Shown here: piece after piece, positions 17,575 to 24,996 of the stretch
Position numbering within the stretch: the first letter of the stretch is position 1
Layout of the letters: each line of letters begins with the position of its first letter
DNA from: Paraburkholderia hiiakae
GTDB lineage: Bacteria; Pseudomonadota; Gammaproteobacteria; Burkholderiales; Burkholderiaceae
DNA: 64,000 bases
NCBI RefSeq assembly: GCF_904848665.1
Contig: NZ_CAJHCQ010000010.1
Coordinates: 124,001 to 188,000 of the forward strand
Direction: 5' to 3'
Notes under the pieces: model-generated
What the model saw: only the letters and a program-made list of their open reading frames with translations
Database searches by the model: none
Told to the model about the DNA's origin: nothing
Program-made: the position numbers and the translations under genes

Positions 17575-18528
17575 ATGACGAATCTGGTGAATCTGGTAAT
17601 AGCTGAACACGACAATCACTCAATCAAGGCTGCGACGCTGAACACCGTCGCTGCAGCACAGAAGATTGGCGGCGACGTGCACGTGCTGGTCGCGGGCCAC
17701 AACGCCCAGGCCGCGGCGGACGCAGCCGCGAAGATCGCAGGCGTGGCGAAGGTGCTGCTCGCCGATGCGCCGCAACTCGAACAGGGTCTCGCAGAGAACG
17801 TCGAAGCGACGGTTATTGCGATCGCCAAGAACTACTCGCACATCCTGGCTCCGGCTACCGCAGCGGGCAAGAACGTCACGCCGCGTATCGCCGCGAAGCT
17901 CGACGTTGCGCAGATTAGCGACATCACCGCAGTCGATGCGCCGGACACGTTCGAGCGTCCGATCTACGCGGGCAATGCGATCGCGACGGTGCAATCGGTC
18001 GATCCGGTCAAGGTCATCACGGTCCGCACGACCGCGTTTGACCCCGTTGCAGCCGAAGGCGGCAGCGCAGCGATCGAGAAGCTCGAAGCGGCAGCAGACA
18101 GTGGCCTGACGCAGTTCGTCGGCCGTGAAGTCACGAAGCTCGACCGTCCGGAACTCACGAGCGCGAAGATCATCGTCTCGGGTGGCCGGGGCCTGGGCAG
18201 TGGCGAGAACTACACGAAGGTTCTGGAACCGCTCGCCGACAAGCTCAACGCCGCGCTCGGCGCCTCGCGCGCAGCAGTCGATGCGGGCTACGTTCCGAAC
18301 GACTACCAGGTCGGTCAGACCGGCAAGATCGTCGCGCCGCAACTGTATGTGGCAGTCGGCATCTCGGGCGCGATCCAGCATCTGGCCGGCATGAAGGACT
18401 CGAAAGTCATCGTCGCGATCAACAAGGACGAAGAGGCACCGATTTTCAGCGTGGCCGATTATGGCCTTGTCGGCGATCTCTTCGCCGCCGTGCCGGAACT
18501 CGTCAGCGAGATTTCAAGCGCCGTCTGA
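17575..18528 (+). CDS. etfA: Electron transfer flavoprotein alpha subunit (general type)
   Basis: The 317-residue product has the N-terminal LVIAEHDNHSIKAATLNTV and the C-terminal FAD-binding region, including VSGGRGLGSGENY, DAGYVPNDYQVGQTGKIV, AVGISGAIQHLAGMKDS and VAINKDEEAPIFSVADYGL. It binds the FAD of the heterodimer. It follows etfB by 15 bases with AAGGAG before the ATG. Directly after its stop the similarity switches to a fragment of a TRAP transporter gene, indicating a past deletion or rearrangement at the operon end. Confidence 0.94.
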   Translation: MTNLVNLVIAEHDNHSIKAATLNTVAAAQKIGGDVHVLVAGHNAQAAADAAAKIAGVAKVLLADAPQLEQGLAENVEATVIAIAKNYSHILAPATAAGKNVTPRIAAKLDVAQISDITAVDAPDTFERPIYAGNAIATVQSVDPVKVITVRTTAFDPVAAEGGSAAIEKLEAAADSGLTQFVGREVTKLDRPELTSAKIIVSGGRGLGSGENYTKVLEPLADKLNAALGASRAAVDAGYVPNDYQVGQTGKIVAPQLYVAVGISGAIQHLAGMKDSKVIVAINKDEEAPIFSVADYGLVGDLFAAVPELVSEISSAV

Positions 18529-18852
18529 CTGGATCTTTATACCGTGCTCGGCGCGCTGATCGAAAGCCTCGGCATGATCGTCATCACCGTACCGTTGCTG
18601 GCACCGGTGTTGAGCGGCTACGGCATCGATCCGGTCTGGTTTGGCGTCGTGGTCGTGATGTTCATCGAGATGGGGCAGATCACTCCGCCGATCGGCATCA
18701 ATCTATTCGTTATCCAGAGCATTTCAAAAGGATCGATCACGGAAGTCGTGCAGGGCACGATTCCCTTTCACCTGATCATGTTCGTGTTGCTGGCGCTGCT
18801 GATGGTGTTCCCGCAAATCGCCCTCTGGCTCCCCACGCGCATGATCGGCTAA
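18529..18852 (+). pseudogene. TRAP transporter large permease (DctM-type), C-terminal remnant
   Basis: About 105 codons match only the last quarter of a DctM-type TRAP permease: LGALIESLGMIVITVPLLAP, then FIEMGQITPPIGINLFVIQS and a final hydrophobic segment. Full-length proteins have about 430 residues; the missing part is not present upstream, because the similarity starts directly after the etfA stop. A GTG at 18544 could start a short product, but a two-helix fragment of a transporter cannot work. The 180 bases after it, up to the dioxygenase gene, hold no clear gene. Confidence 0.75.
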
Positions 18853-19035
18853 TGGCATCAAGGAGGCGCATTCTTCAGCCCGATGACCGAACCGCTCTAC
18901 CGGATCGATTCGCGGGCGACCTCCGTATTGAAATTCGGAGTGTCGGCTGGCGGCATGCCTGAGTATCCCCATGCCGGGTGAGTTTGCAGACCCGGTTGAA
19001 CAAGCGCAGAACATGCGAACAAACGGAGCGAAGTT

Positions 19036-19914
19036 ATGGAAACGTTGGTGAGGCTGGAGGGTACGCCTTTAAAAGAGGGCGTGGCGATCGAAGTGCACGC
19101 GCAGGTGGATGATTTCCTGCGCGGCGTACGGCCAATCGAAGAACTGGAGGCGCTTTGGCGAGCGTACCCCGTGCTCATCTTTCGCCGCCAGTCGGTGCTG
19201 GAGGAGGAGCTGGTCGGCTTCTCGTCGCTGCTCGGCGAGTGCGAGGTCGTGAGCCGCAAGGATATTCTTTCGCCATACTCCGATAAGGTCATCTACTTCA
19301 GTACGCTGCGGTACGCAGATGGCCGCAATCTGGGCGGCTTCGCTGGCGGCGAAGACGTGGACTGGCATTCTGACCAGACGTTCCGGCCGATGCCGTCTAC
19401 TGGCGCGATTCTCTATGGCGTGGAGGTTCCGCGCGATGGCGGCGATATTTACTGGGCGGACCAGTATCGCGCGTGGTCACTGTTGCCTGAGGAAGTGCAG
19501 CGCAAGATCGACGGCCGGACCGGAACGTACCGTTACGGCAAGCGGCTTGCGATCATGAACGCGACCGAGTTGAAAGGGAAATTCGATGAGATGTCGCGTG
19601 TGCCGGACGTGCAGCATCGCGTGGTGCTCGAACATCCGCTCACGGGACGCAAGGCGCTTTACGCCGACCCAACCACGCTCGTCTCCATCGAGGGCCTGAC
19701 CGAGGAAGAGAACGCACGCATCCTGCCGGTGCTCTTCGCCGCGGGCGGCGATGCTTCGGCGGTCTATCGCCATAAGGTGCTCTCTGGTGACCTCATGATG
19801 TGGGACAACGGCTGCACCATGCACCGCCGCGACGTGATGACGCTCGAACAGCCGCGCCTCATGAAGCGCACGACGTTCCGGCTGCCGGCGGCGAAGTACT
19901 GCGTGCCGCACTAG
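19036..19914 (+). CDS. TauD/TfdA-family Fe(II)/2-oxoglutarate dioxygenase
   Basis: The 292-residue product has the iron-binding facial triad of the family: WHSD (His111, Asp113) and the distal histidine in MHRRD (about His263), with the 2-oxoglutarate-binding arginine in MKRTTFR (about Arg278). Relatives hydroxylate and thereby cleave sulfonates, aryloxyacetates or similar acids. It stands alone, ending in a strong hairpin, and is not obviously coupled to the acyl-CoA genes. The substrate is unknown. Confidence 0.88.
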   Translation: METLVRLEGTPLKEGVAIEVHAQVDDFLRGVRPIEELEALWRAYPVLIFRRQSVLEEELVGFSSLLGECEVVSRKDILSPYSDKVIYFSTLRYADGRNLGGFAGGEDVDWHSDQTFRPMPSTGAILYGVEVPRDGGDIYWADQYRAWSLLPEEVQRKIDGRTGTYRYGKRLAIMNATELKGKFDEMSRVPDVQHRVVLEHPLTGRKALYADPTTLVSIEGLTEEENARILPVLFAAGGDASAVYRHKVLSGDLMMWDNGCTMHRRDVMTLEQPRLMKRTTFRLPAAKYCVPH

Positions 19915-19917
19915 TCC

Positions 19918-19943
19918 GTAAGGCGCGCTTGTGCGCGCCTTAC
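19918..19943. terminator. Hairpin between convergent genes
   Basis: GTAAGGCGCGC, loop TTGT, GCGCGCCTTAC form a perfect 11-pair stem starting four bases after the dioxygenase stop and ending one base before the stop of the opposing small gene. There is no T run on either side, so it may serve as a two-way 3'-end structure. Confidence 0.6.
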
Positions 19944-19944
19944 C

Positions 19945-20232
19945 CTAACCGCTGTTTTCCGCGTGATCGGCGTCGAAGGAACACATCAGGTCGTCGAGCC
20001 CGATGAGCGAACCGAGGCGGTTAGAGAGCAGTTCAATGGCGTCCCGGTTCCGGGAACCCACCCTCAACCAGGCGTGGCAGACCACACCGCGTGTCGTGAT
20101 GCGCAACGACATGAGTGCGACGCCGGTTCGCCGCGCACAACCGGTCACGCGCTCAAGAGACGCGTAGGCATCCTCACTGTTGCTCGTAAAAGTGACCTGT
20201 AACTGATGACGGAAGCAGTCGTTGTCGAACAT
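19945..20232 (-). CDS. Small ACT-domain-like protein (acetolactate synthase small-subunit-like)
   Basis: A 95-residue product that resembles a single ACT fold of the IlvM type: QLQVTFTSNSEDAYASLERV, then RTGVALMSLRITTRG, an AWLRVGSRNRDAIELLSNRL segment and LIGLDDL. Regulatory subunits of acetolactate synthase have this size and pattern (one strand-helix-strand unit per half). No large subunit is adjacent; the ThDP enzyme at 3.8-5.4 kb is the only candidate in the window and is 14 kb away. A plus-strand frame overlaps the same bases but shows no family pattern. Identification is tentative. Confidence 0.5.
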   Translation of the reverse strand: MFDNDCFRHQLQVTFTSNSEDAYASLERVTGCARRTGVALMSLRITTRGVVCHAWLRVGSRNRDAIELLSNRLGSLIGLDDLMCSFDADHAENSG

Positions 20233-20682
20233 GGCGATTCTTGTTTGACGAAGCGTTTGCTTGAAGTGTATCTGTCCATGCCGACGCTGCTGCCTGCGTG
20301 CGGATCCTGAAGTTCACATTGCAACATTCTGCCGCGCGCGTATGACGGGGCAGCCGGAACGAAATCTAGCAACATGCTTGAGTCCGTTGCGCACTGTTTG
20401 CCCAAATCTTCCAAAATTCAAGAGTGATCCTCGCAGCGCCTCGTCCGATCTAATGGATCAAAGCTTGGAGACCGTGGCGAAGTTGCTAAAAAGATTGGCG
20501 TGAACCGCCCAACGTTGTACATCTGGAGACATTGGTTGCTCGGTCCGGTCGAGTGCGCAGATCGATGATCGATGTCTGCGTGAGCTCTCGCGCGTACTGA
20601 ATGCCGGAAGCGTCAGTCGCGTGGTGGACTGGCCGGCTTGATTCGACGCTGATCATTTTACATAATATAATTTATCGCATTT
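20233..20682. other. Intergenic, AT-richer accessory DNA with a decayed HTH fragment
   Basis: No intact gene is visible. In the frame 20428-20568 a short stretch reads GEVAKKIGVNRPTLYIWRHW, which looks like a helix-turn-helix of a small regulator or transposase OrfA, without a start codon and ending at a stop after 46 codons. The last 60 bases before the insertion sequence are AT-rich (ATAATATAATTTATC), a common insertion target. Confidence 0.35.
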
Positions 20683-20721
20683 TTGATTGTTAGGGCTTTT
20701 TTGAAATGTCCGGTTCTGGCT

Positions 20722-22308
20722 ATTTACAGATGTCGCGTTTTAGACCGCTGGCATGCTGGTCGGCTCGTGCGAACTGCGGAGCCGGCCATGCGACCAGGCG
20801 AACTGGTGACACTGACGATGCGAGAGCTTGACCGACTCAAGGTGATCCAGGCGGTAGCCGAGACGGGTTTGAAGCCCGGGCGAGCCGCTGAACGGCTGGG
20901 CCTGAGCGTGCGCCAGATTGAACGGCTGGTGAGCCGGTATCGCGAGCACGGACCAGCCGGCGTGGCTTCGGGGCGACGCGGACGGCCAGGCAACCGGAAG
21001 CTCGACGAAGGCCTGGCGTTACGGGCGCTGACGATCATCCGTGAGCGCTACACGGATTTTGGGCCCACGCTGGCCGCCGAGAAGCTCTGGGAATGCCATG
21101 GCATCCAGCTGGCGAAGGAAACGGTGAGGAAGCTGATGACGGACGCAGGACTCTGGATTCCACGCGCGCAGCGCCCGCCGAAGGTCTACCAGCCACGCTC
21201 GCGTCGCGCGTGCCTGGGCGAGCTCATCCAGATCGACGGCAGTGACCACCGCTGGTTCGAGGAACGCGCGCCGGCCTGCACGCTGCTGGTGTACGTCGAT
21301 GACGCGACGAGCCGCCTGATGCACCTGCACTTCACGGTCACGGAGTCGACGTTCAGCTACTTCGAGGCCACGCGCGCGTATCTGGAGCGGCATGGCAAGC
21401 CGGTGGCGCTCTACAGCGACCGCGCCAGCGTGTTCCGCAGCCCGACTGCCGGCAAGACCGGGCGCAGCGTGACGCAGTTCGGACGCGCGATGTACGGGCT
21501 GAACATCGAGACGATCTGTGCGAACTCGAGCCCTGCCAAGGGTCGCGTGGAACGTGCACACCTGACGCTGCAGGACCGGCTCGTCAAGGAACTGCGGCTG
21601 CGTGGCATCAGCACGCTCGCCGAAGCCAATGCCTGGGCGCCCTCCTTCATGGCGGCCTACAACGCACGCTTTGCGAAGCCGCCCAGGAGTGCGTTCGACG
21701 CGCACCGGCCGTTGCGCGCTGACGAGAATCTTGATCTGTTGATGACGTGGCGCGAGACGCGGCGCGTGACGAAGTCGCTCACGGTGCAGTACGACCGGGT
21801 GATGTACCTGCTCGACGATACGCCCCGGAACCGCAGGCTCGTGCATCGCTACATCGAGGTCTGGGAGTACCCGGACGGGCGCATCGAGATTCGCGCCGAG
21901 GGTCGCGTGCTGCCGTACCGCGAGTATGACCGGCTCACCGAGGTGGACCAGGGCGCGGTGATCGAGCACAAGCGTCTGGCGCACGCGCTGGAGGTCGCGC
22001 AGGCGCTGCAGGCGCAGCGTGATGGCCGGCGGGCTTCGGGCTCGCCTTCGCGCACCCACCGCGGCGTCGAGGCACGCCAGGCTGAACGGGTGCCGGGCAC
22101 GAAGAAGACACGCGAGTTCACGCAGGCGGACATGGAGGCCGCCATTGTGAAACTCGCGCAGCGCAAATCTGCAGCAGTTCAGTCAGCCAAACCTGGCCCG
22201 CGGTCAGCCAGGGCCCGTTGAACAAGCGTAAGCGCCCTGCTGCTTCAAGCTCTGATCTTCAGCAATGCACGCGAACCGAACCATGAAAGAGATACGACAT
22301 CTGTAAAT
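20722..22308 (+). mobile_element. Insertion sequence, ISNCY family (IS1202-like)
   Basis: The ends carry a perfect 14-base inverted repeat: ATTTACAGATGTCG at 20722-20735 and its complement at 22295-22308. The right end has a second, nearly identical copy (CGACATCTGTAAT) at 22320-22332, so the true boundary may be at 22332. One transposase gene fills the element. No clear target duplication could be read. The element is directly followed by an IS110-type element. Confidence 0.72.
20788..22221 (+). CDS. ISNCY-family (IS1202-like) DDE transposase
   Basis: The product of 477 residues (from the ATG at 20788) has an N-terminal helix-turn-helix (TGLKPGRAAERLGLSVRQIE) and an rve-type integrase core. 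The DDE residues are visible in IQIDGSDHRWFE, LYSDRASVF and KGRVERAHLTLQ. The C-terminal part ends in a basic tail. The frame is open further upstream to 20683, but that would start outside the left inverted repeat; a second ATG at 20818 (MRELDRLKVIQ) is equally possible. The gene looks intact, so the element may be active. Confidence 0.85.
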   Translation: MRPGELVTLTMRELDRLKVIQAVAETGLKPGRAAERLGLSVRQIERLVSRYREHGPAGVASGRRGRPGNRKLDEGLALRALTIIRERYTDFGPTLAAEKLWECHGIQLAKETVRKLMTDAGLWIPRAQRPPKVYQPRSRRACLGELIQIDGSDHRWFEERAPACTLLVYVDDATSRLMHLHFTVTESTFSYFEATRAYLERHGKPVALYSDRASVFRSPTAGKTGRSVTQFGRAMYGLNIETICANSSPAKGRVERAHLTLQDRLVKELRLRGISTLAEANAWAPSFMAAYNARFAKPPRSAFDAHRPLRADENLDLLMTWRETRRVTKSLTVQYDRVMYLLDDTPRNRRLVHRYIEVWEYPDGRIEIRAEGRVLPYREYDRLTEVDQGAVIEHKRLAHALEVAQALQAQRDGRRASGSPSRTHRGVEARQAERVPGTKKTREFTQADMEAAIVKLAQRKSAAVQSAKPGPRSARAR

Positions 22309-22374
22309 GGCTGGCAGTACGACATCTGTAATGGAATGAACGCGTCCCACCCCGTGAATGAGTCAGAGAACATT

Positions 22375-23669
22375 GGACCCTCGCGGGCCAACGGCATCGG
22401 AGACTCCAAATTGGAAGATCATGGAGGTGTCTCCATCGGCAAACCTTAGGGGCGGCCACCATGAATCGTACAGCGGTAGGTGTGGATATTGCGAAGCACG
22501 TCTTCCAGGTGCACTTTGTCGATCAGGCAACTGGAGAAATCGTGAACAAACCGATCAAGCGCGCGAAGTTCCTCGAGTTCTTCATAAACCGTCCACCCTG
22601 CCTAATCGGAATGGAAGCATGTGGAGGTGCACATCACTGGGCGAGACAACTGATGAAGATGGGGCATCAAGTCAGACTCATGGCGGGCGAATACGTAAAA
22701 GCATTCAACATCGGAAACAAGAAAGATGCTGCCGACGCTCGCGCGATATGGCTGGCAGTCCAGCAGCCAGGTAAGCCAGTGGCAGTGAAGACGGAAATAC
22801 AACAGGCGATGCTTGCGCTACACCGGATGCGTGAGCAACTCGTGAAGTTTCGCACAATGCAAATCAACAGCCTACGCGGGCTGCTGACGGAGTACGGCGA
22901 AGTGATGGGCAAGGGGCGCTCCGCTCTCAATACGACCATACCGGAAGTGCTCGGGCGCGTTGCCGAGCGACTGCCAGCCGTGGTAGTCGATACGTTGCGT
23001 GAGCAATGGAGCGGGCTCACGAAGCTCGATGAACAGATTGCCAGTATTGAGCGTCGGATGCGCGAGTGGAAAAAGGAGGATCAGACTGTGAGAGCCATCA
23101 GCGAGATCCCTGGTGTCGGGTTGCTGACGGCAACGGCAGCCGTCGCGATGATTGGCAACGCGGCGACGTTTAAGTCTGGACGCGAATTTGCAGCGTGGGC
23201 TGGACTAGTGCCTAAGCAGACTGGATCTGGCGGCAGAGTCAACCTGCACGGCATATCGAAACGCGGAGACATATATCTGCGCAAGCTACTGATCCACGGT
23301 GCGCGAAGCGTCTTGACGCACGCAAAAGAGCCGGGACCCTGGGTTGAACAGATGAAGAAGCGACGCCCGCCAAATGTGGTGATCGTGGCGTTAGCGAACA
23401 AGATGGCGCGAACGATCTGGGCGGTGCTCGCCCATGAACAACCGTATCAGAAGAATTACGTGAGCGCAAAGCCGGTCTGACCGACGAATGCAACGTAGAA
23501 GTTCACGTTTGACACAAAAACAAGCGTCGAAAGCTTGCGTTGGCAAGCGGATGTAGTGACAAGACAGGTAGGACCGGGACTCGCTAAACCTGGATGGCCA
23601 GTAGAGCTTCGAGCTCGTATCTGTAATGAGGCGCGAGTCAGCGGATTTCATAGGGGCCCGCAGCGGACG
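22375..23669 (+). mobile_element. Insertion sequence, IS110 family (IS1111-type)
   Basis: A complete DEDD transposase is flanked by imperfect inverted repeats that read GGACCCTCGCGGGCC at 22375-22389 and GGCCCGCAGCGGACG at 23655-23669 (11 of 15 pairs). IS1111-type elements have such subterminal repeats, so the outer ends lie a few bases further out. The 175 non-coding bases after the transposase are where IS1111-type elements are thought to encode their target-guiding RNA; a promoter or RNA fold there was not resolved by eye. Confidence 0.65.
22461..23480 (+). CDS. IS110-family transposase (DEDD recombinase)
   Basis: The 339-residue product is full length for the family. The N-terminal RuvC-like domain shows VGVDIAKHVFQVHFVD (first Asp), LIGMEACGGAHHWAR (Glu) and NKKDAADARAIW (Asp pair). 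The C-terminal transposase_20 region shows ISEIPGVGLLTATAAVAMIG and the catalytic serine region AAWAGLVPKQTGSGGRVNLH. Preceded by a GGGGCGG-type purine-rich stretch. No frameshift or stop is seen, so the element is potentially active. Confidence 0.93.
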   Translation: MNRTAVGVDIAKHVFQVHFVDQATGEIVNKPIKRAKFLEFFINRPPCLIGMEACGGAHHWARQLMKMGHQVRLMAGEYVKAFNIGNKKDAADARAIWLAVQQPGKPVAVKTEIQQAMLALHRMREQLVKFRTMQINSLRGLLTEYGEVMGKGRSALNTTIPEVLGRVAERLPAVVVDTLREQWSGLTKLDEQIASIERRMREWKKEDQTVRAISEIPGVGLLTATAAVAMIGNAATFKSGREFAAWAGLVPKQTGSGGRVNLHGISKRGDIYLRKLLIHGARSVLTHAKEPGPWVEQMKKRRPPNVVIVALANKMARTIWAVLAHEQPYQKNYVSAKPV

Positions 23670-23769
23670 TATTGGCTGCAATAAGGCCGGATACATAGCT
23701 GCAACCCATCCTGTCGATGTTGGAACACCGAGAGCTTGCGCAATGGGACGCGTTCATACATATCTGGCC

Positions 23770-23799
23770 ATGACATTGATTGGGGTCTGGTGTTAGAAT
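23770..23799 (+). promoter_or_regulatory. Possible sigma-70 promoter of the DUF1016 gene
   Basis: ATGACA (one mismatch to TTGACA) and TAGAAT (one mismatch to TATAAT) are 18 bases apart, about 100 bases before the DUF1016 start. The remaining sequence 23670-23900 shows nothing else recognisable. Confidence 0.35.
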
Positions 23800-23900
23800 T
23801 TGAATCCTCACACCACGACGAACCGGGTTGCGGCTCGCACGGTGCCAACCGGATAATCAAGCCTTGATGGCACCGATCGGCGGCGCGACGCCTGCAATGC

Positions 23901-24955
23901 ATGACAGATGATCTGAAAAACCTCGCCAGAAGTGAGGACTACCGCCGCTGGCTGTCCGAGCTGAAGCGGCGCGTCGAGCGCGCTCGCCAGCGTGCGGCCG
24001 CCAGTGCGAACCGCGAGCTGATCACCCTGTACTGGCAGATCGGCAGCGATATCCTCCAGCGGCAGCAGCAACAGGGATGGGGAACCGCCGTCGTGGATCA
24101 GCTGACGCGTGACCTGAAGTCCGCATTCCCGGATATGCGAGGGTTCTCGCCGCGCAACCTGAAATACATGCGCGCCTTTGCCCAGGCATGGCCGGATCCG
24201 GAAGTTGTGCAGCAGCCTGCTGCACAATTGCCGTGGTTCCACCTTTGCACCTTGCTCGACAAGGTCAAAGATACCGCGCATCGCGACTGGTATGCCGCCA
24301 AGGCGCTCGAACACGGCTGGTCGCGCAGCGTGCTGACCATGCAGATCGAGACGGCCGCGCACGCGCGCGCCGGCAATGCGGTCACCAACTTTGCGGAACG
24401 CCTGCCCCCCCCCCCGCAATCCGATCTCGCGCGCGACGCGCTCAAGGATCCCTATATCTTCGACTTCCTTCTGACCGAGAATGCCCAGGAGCGAGACATC
24501 GAGCGCGCGCTCACGCAGCACATCACGCGCTTCCTCCTTGAACTGGGTGCCGGGTTCGCGTTCGTGGGTCGCCAGTACCGGCTGGAAGTCGGCGGTGACG
24601 AGTTTTTCGTCGATCTGCTTTTCTAGCATCTCAAGCTGCGTTGCTATGTCGTCGTCGAACTGAAAACGACGCCGTTCAAGCCCGAATATGCGGGGCAGCT
24701 GAATTTCTACCTCTCCGCGATCGATGCGCAGGTCAAGGCGGCCGAGGACCAGCCGACCATCGGCCTGTTGCTGTGCAAGGAAAAGAACCGGCTCGTGGCG
24801 GAGTATGCGCTGCGTGGCGTGGCGTGGCCAAGCCAATGGGTGTCGCCGAGTATCAACTGATGCGCGAGGTGCCATCCTCGCTGGAGACTGGACTGCCGAC
24901 CATCGATCAGATCGAGGCCGAACTGCGTCCCGACCTGCCGGACGGCACCGTATAA
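23901..24955 (+). pseudogene. DUF1016 (YhcG-like) PD-(D/E)XK nuclease, doubly inactivated
   Basis: The N-terminal part (residues 1-241) matches DUF1016: ANRELITLYWQIGSDILQRQ, FSPRNLKYMRAFAQAWP, LPWFHLCTLLDKVKD, SDLARDALKDPYIFDF. Then a TAG at 24624-24626 replaces a codon where the family has tyrosine (FVDLLF-stop-HLKLRCYVVVELK). Without a frame change the sequence continues through the nuclease motif VVVELKTTPFKPEYAGQLNF. Near 24818-24835 a tandem GCGTG repeat adds five bases and shifts the frame; in the new frame the normal C-terminus resumes (KPMGVAEYQLMREVPSS to IEAELRPDLPD). A run of 11 C (24405-24415) is also present but keeps frame. YhcG-type proteins are linked to DNA-end cleavage and defence; this copy is broken unless the amber codon is read through and the frame corrected. 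Confidence 0.88.
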
Positions 24956-24996
24956 ACATCGTTGGGCAACCGCCCTGCCGCTTTCACCCGCAGACG

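Noticed and set aside
18883..18981. 33-codon ORF (starting MTEPLYRIDSR) after the TRAP remnant, with AAGGAGG nearby
   Set aside because: The Shine-Dalgarno-like sequence is about 17 bases from the ATG, the ORF has no family pattern, and it lies in a scar region; probably chance or a fragment.
20683..22221. Start of the ISNCY transposase at 20683
   Set aside because: That start would lie outside the left terminal inverted repeat; the ATG at 20788 or 20818 leads directly into the helix-turn-helix.
24405..24415. Run of 11 C as the cause of DUF1016 inactivation
   Set aside because: The run keeps the reading frame (four prolines); the actual lesions are the TAG at 24624-24626 and the GCGTG duplication downstream.
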